Assembly (NCBI GenBank): GCA_021159845.1
Contig: JAGHDS010000423.1
Span: forward strand, 1-5,585
Length of the DNA stretch: 5,585 nucleotides
Source of the DNA: Anaerolineae bacterium
GTDB lineage: Bacteria; Chloroflexota; Anaerolineae; DUEN01
Direction of reading: 5' to 3'
Shown here: piece after piece, positions 4,286-5,585 of the stretch
Layout of the letters: every line of letters starts with the position of its first letter
Position numbering within the stretch: the stretch's first letter is position 1
Notes under the pieces: generated by a model
Database searches by the model: none
What the model saw: only the letters and a program-made list of their open reading frames with translations
Told to the model about the DNA's origin: nothing
Position numbers and translations under genes: made by a program

Positions 4286-5585
4286 GTGAGCGCTGCTGAG
4301 CGATATTTGACGGCCTTGTCTGAGGTCATTGCCGAAGCTAATCGGCAGGATGACCTGGACGACGTTTTAGACGGTGTGGCTCGCATTTTCGTGAAGCGGC
4401 TGGGATTTGGCTTTTGTTGGATTGGTTTAGTGGATTCCTCGGCCTCTGACGGTGGATATCTGGTAGGGCGCGCTAGCGCTGGCCTTCTCCCTCCCGAACG
4501 TGTTTCCCACTTGCACTTACCATTGGATTCCCAGGAAGCGGCTGTTCGAGCTGTCCGCGAGAACCGGTCATTGACTGTCTTCCCGCCCGGCGAGGGGAAT
4601 CGTGAGATGCTTGATCTCCTGGCCACGGGCATGACGCAAGCTTATGTCCCCATTCCAGGGCCGCGAAGTGCTCAGGGCGTCATTGGTGTGGCATATTCAC
4701 GTGAACGATCTATGACAGATGCGGACTGGCTGGTGTTAAGGGGTGGAGCCCAACAGGTCTCTCTGGTTCTAAAGTACACGCGTTTGTTGGATCGCGCCCA
4801 TCGTGACACAACTCGATGGGCTGGTGTGGCAGCGGTGAGCGAGCGGTTGCATGGGTGCTTGAGCTTGTCAGATGTGCTGAACGCTGTGGCTCAGGGTGTT
4901 GTAGATGTGTTGGGGTTTCGACTAGCCGCTATCAATGTGCGTGAGGGAAACGAGTATCGGGTGGCCGCTGTAGCGGGCTCTCCGGATGCCAGGAAGTCGT
5001 TGTTGGGGATGCGTGTTCCATATGCTGAGTTTGCCGAGATCCTGCGGCCGGAGTTTCGGGTCAGCAATTCCTACTTAATCCGCCACGGCCAGGTGGATTG
5101 GAGTAAGGTTTCCATCGGTGCCCGGATATATCATTCTCGTTTGGAGCACGATCTCAATGGTCCTGAGTATTGGCATCCAGATGACATGCTTTTGGTCCCC
5201 ATGTATCGGGGAAAGGAGCATGAGCTTATAGGTATCCTCTCTGTGGACGAGCCGGTCGATGGTTTGTTGCCGAATATAAACACGATTCGAGTGTTGGAGA
5301 CTTTTGCTAACCAGGCGGCTGTAGCGATTTCGAACGCCCAACTTTTCGGCGAACTGGAGACGCGTAATCAGGAGTTGGCGGAGTTTGCTTACTCGGTTAC
5401 CCATGATCTAAAGACCCCACTCACGACGGTCCGCGGGTATGCAGAGGCCTTGTCGATGCTGTATGGTGATCAGCTGGGACCTGAGGGGCAGAGCTATGCC
5501 CAGAAGATCCAGGACGGCGTGGATCGCATGGCCGTCTTCATTGATGACTTGCTCATGTTGACACGCGCCACTCGGCTATCCGAGG
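4286..5585 (+). CDS. Cytoplasmic sensor histidine kinase with two GAF domains (3' end outside window)
   Basis: A two-component sensor kinase would autophosphorylate on His and pass phosphate to a response regulator. The 433 visible residues contain GAF 1 (about 8-160), GAF 2 (about 178-350, from VAAVSERLHG to FANQAAVAISNAQLF), a short coiled linker (GELETRNQELAEF) and a HisKA domain. The H-box is SVTHDLKTPLTTVRGY with phospho-acceptor H373. The ATPase domain lies beyond the edge. No signal peptide or membrane segment is visible, so it senses a cytoplasmic signal, which the sequence does not identify. GAF 2 has the pattern SNSYLI...WHPDDMLLVP, which I associate with Chloroflexota kinases. Start GTG 4286 has AGGAG at 4273-4277, 8 nt away. 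The frame stays open upstream to ATG 4130 and beyond, but that ATG lies inside the predicted -10 and the extra 52 residues show no domain. It diverges from the str operon; its regulator partner is not visible. Confidence 0.92.
   Translation, partial: MSAAERYLTALSEVIAEANRQDDLDDVLDGVARIFVKRLGFGFCWIGLVDSSASDGGYLVGRASAGLLPPERVSHLHLPLDSQEAAVRAVRENRSLTVFPPGEGNREMLDLLATGMTQAYVPIPGPRSAQGVIGVAYSRERSMTDADWLVLRGGAQQVSLVLKYTRLLDRAHRDTTRWAGVAAVSERLHGCLSLSDVLNAVAQGVVDVLGFRLAAINVREGNEYRVAAVAGSPDARKSLLGMRVPYAEFAEILRPEFRVSNSYLIRHGQVDWSKVSIGARIYHSRLEHDLNGPEYWHPDDMLLVPMYRGKEHELIGILSVDEPVDGLLPNINTIRVLETFANQAAVAISNAQLFGELETRNQELAEFAYSVTHDLKTPLTTVRGYAEALSMLYGDQLGPEGQSYAQKIQDGVDRMAVFIDDLLMLTRATRLSE

Noticed and set aside
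4069..4632. Minus-strand open frame (187 codons) opposite the kinase start
   Set aside because: It is antisense to the kinase promoter and GAF 1, has a Ser/Arg-rich shadow composition and no recognisable motif.
5075..5404. Minus-strand open frame (109 codons) opposite GAF 2
   Set aside because: It is antisense to well-conserved GAF and H-box coding sequence and shows no family match.

Overview
The window carries the front of a bacterial str (streptomycin) operon on the minus strand and, diverging from it, the first part of a cytoplasmic sensor histidine kinase on the plus strand. The best guess for the host is a member of the Chloroflexota. The S12 protein has a 15-residue insertion with an RFNHNAL-type segment after the PAL motif. 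The kinase's second GAF domain has the SNSYLI...WHPDDMLLVP pattern. I associate both with that phylum from memory; no search was run.

Layout from right to left on the minus strand: a promoter at 3783-3811, rpsL (S12, 3252-3668, TTG start), a 252-nt non-coding gap, rpsG (S7, 2529-2999), a 49-nt gap, fusA (EF-G, 404-2479), a 276-nt gap with its own promoter at 358-386, then the first 42 codons of tuf (EF-Tu) running off the left edge. On the plus strand a promoter candidate at 4106-4134 precedes a GAF-GAF-HisKA kinase (4286 to the right edge), cut before its ATPase domain. All the minus-strand products serve translation: two 30S proteins and two elongation GTPases. The kinase has no visible mechanistic link to them beyond sharing the intergenic region.

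The coding content is ordinary; the non-coding DNA is more interesting. The S12-S7 gap is where S7 represses its own operon in E. coli. Here it holds two long hairpins. One shows TACAATGGCG in its loop, resembling the 16S rRNA segment around E. coli position 1240 that contacts S7. The other competes with an upstream copy of the same arm, giving an either/or fold. A shorter version of the CTGATA...ATGGCG element recurs in the rpsL leader. In the divergent region, a 17-bp motif (AACRGTGAACAGTTAYC) lies in the same orientation just upstream of both promoters, as a shared operator or as the ends of a small inserted element would.

No tRNA, rRNA, CRISPR array, transposase or complete insertion sequence was seen.
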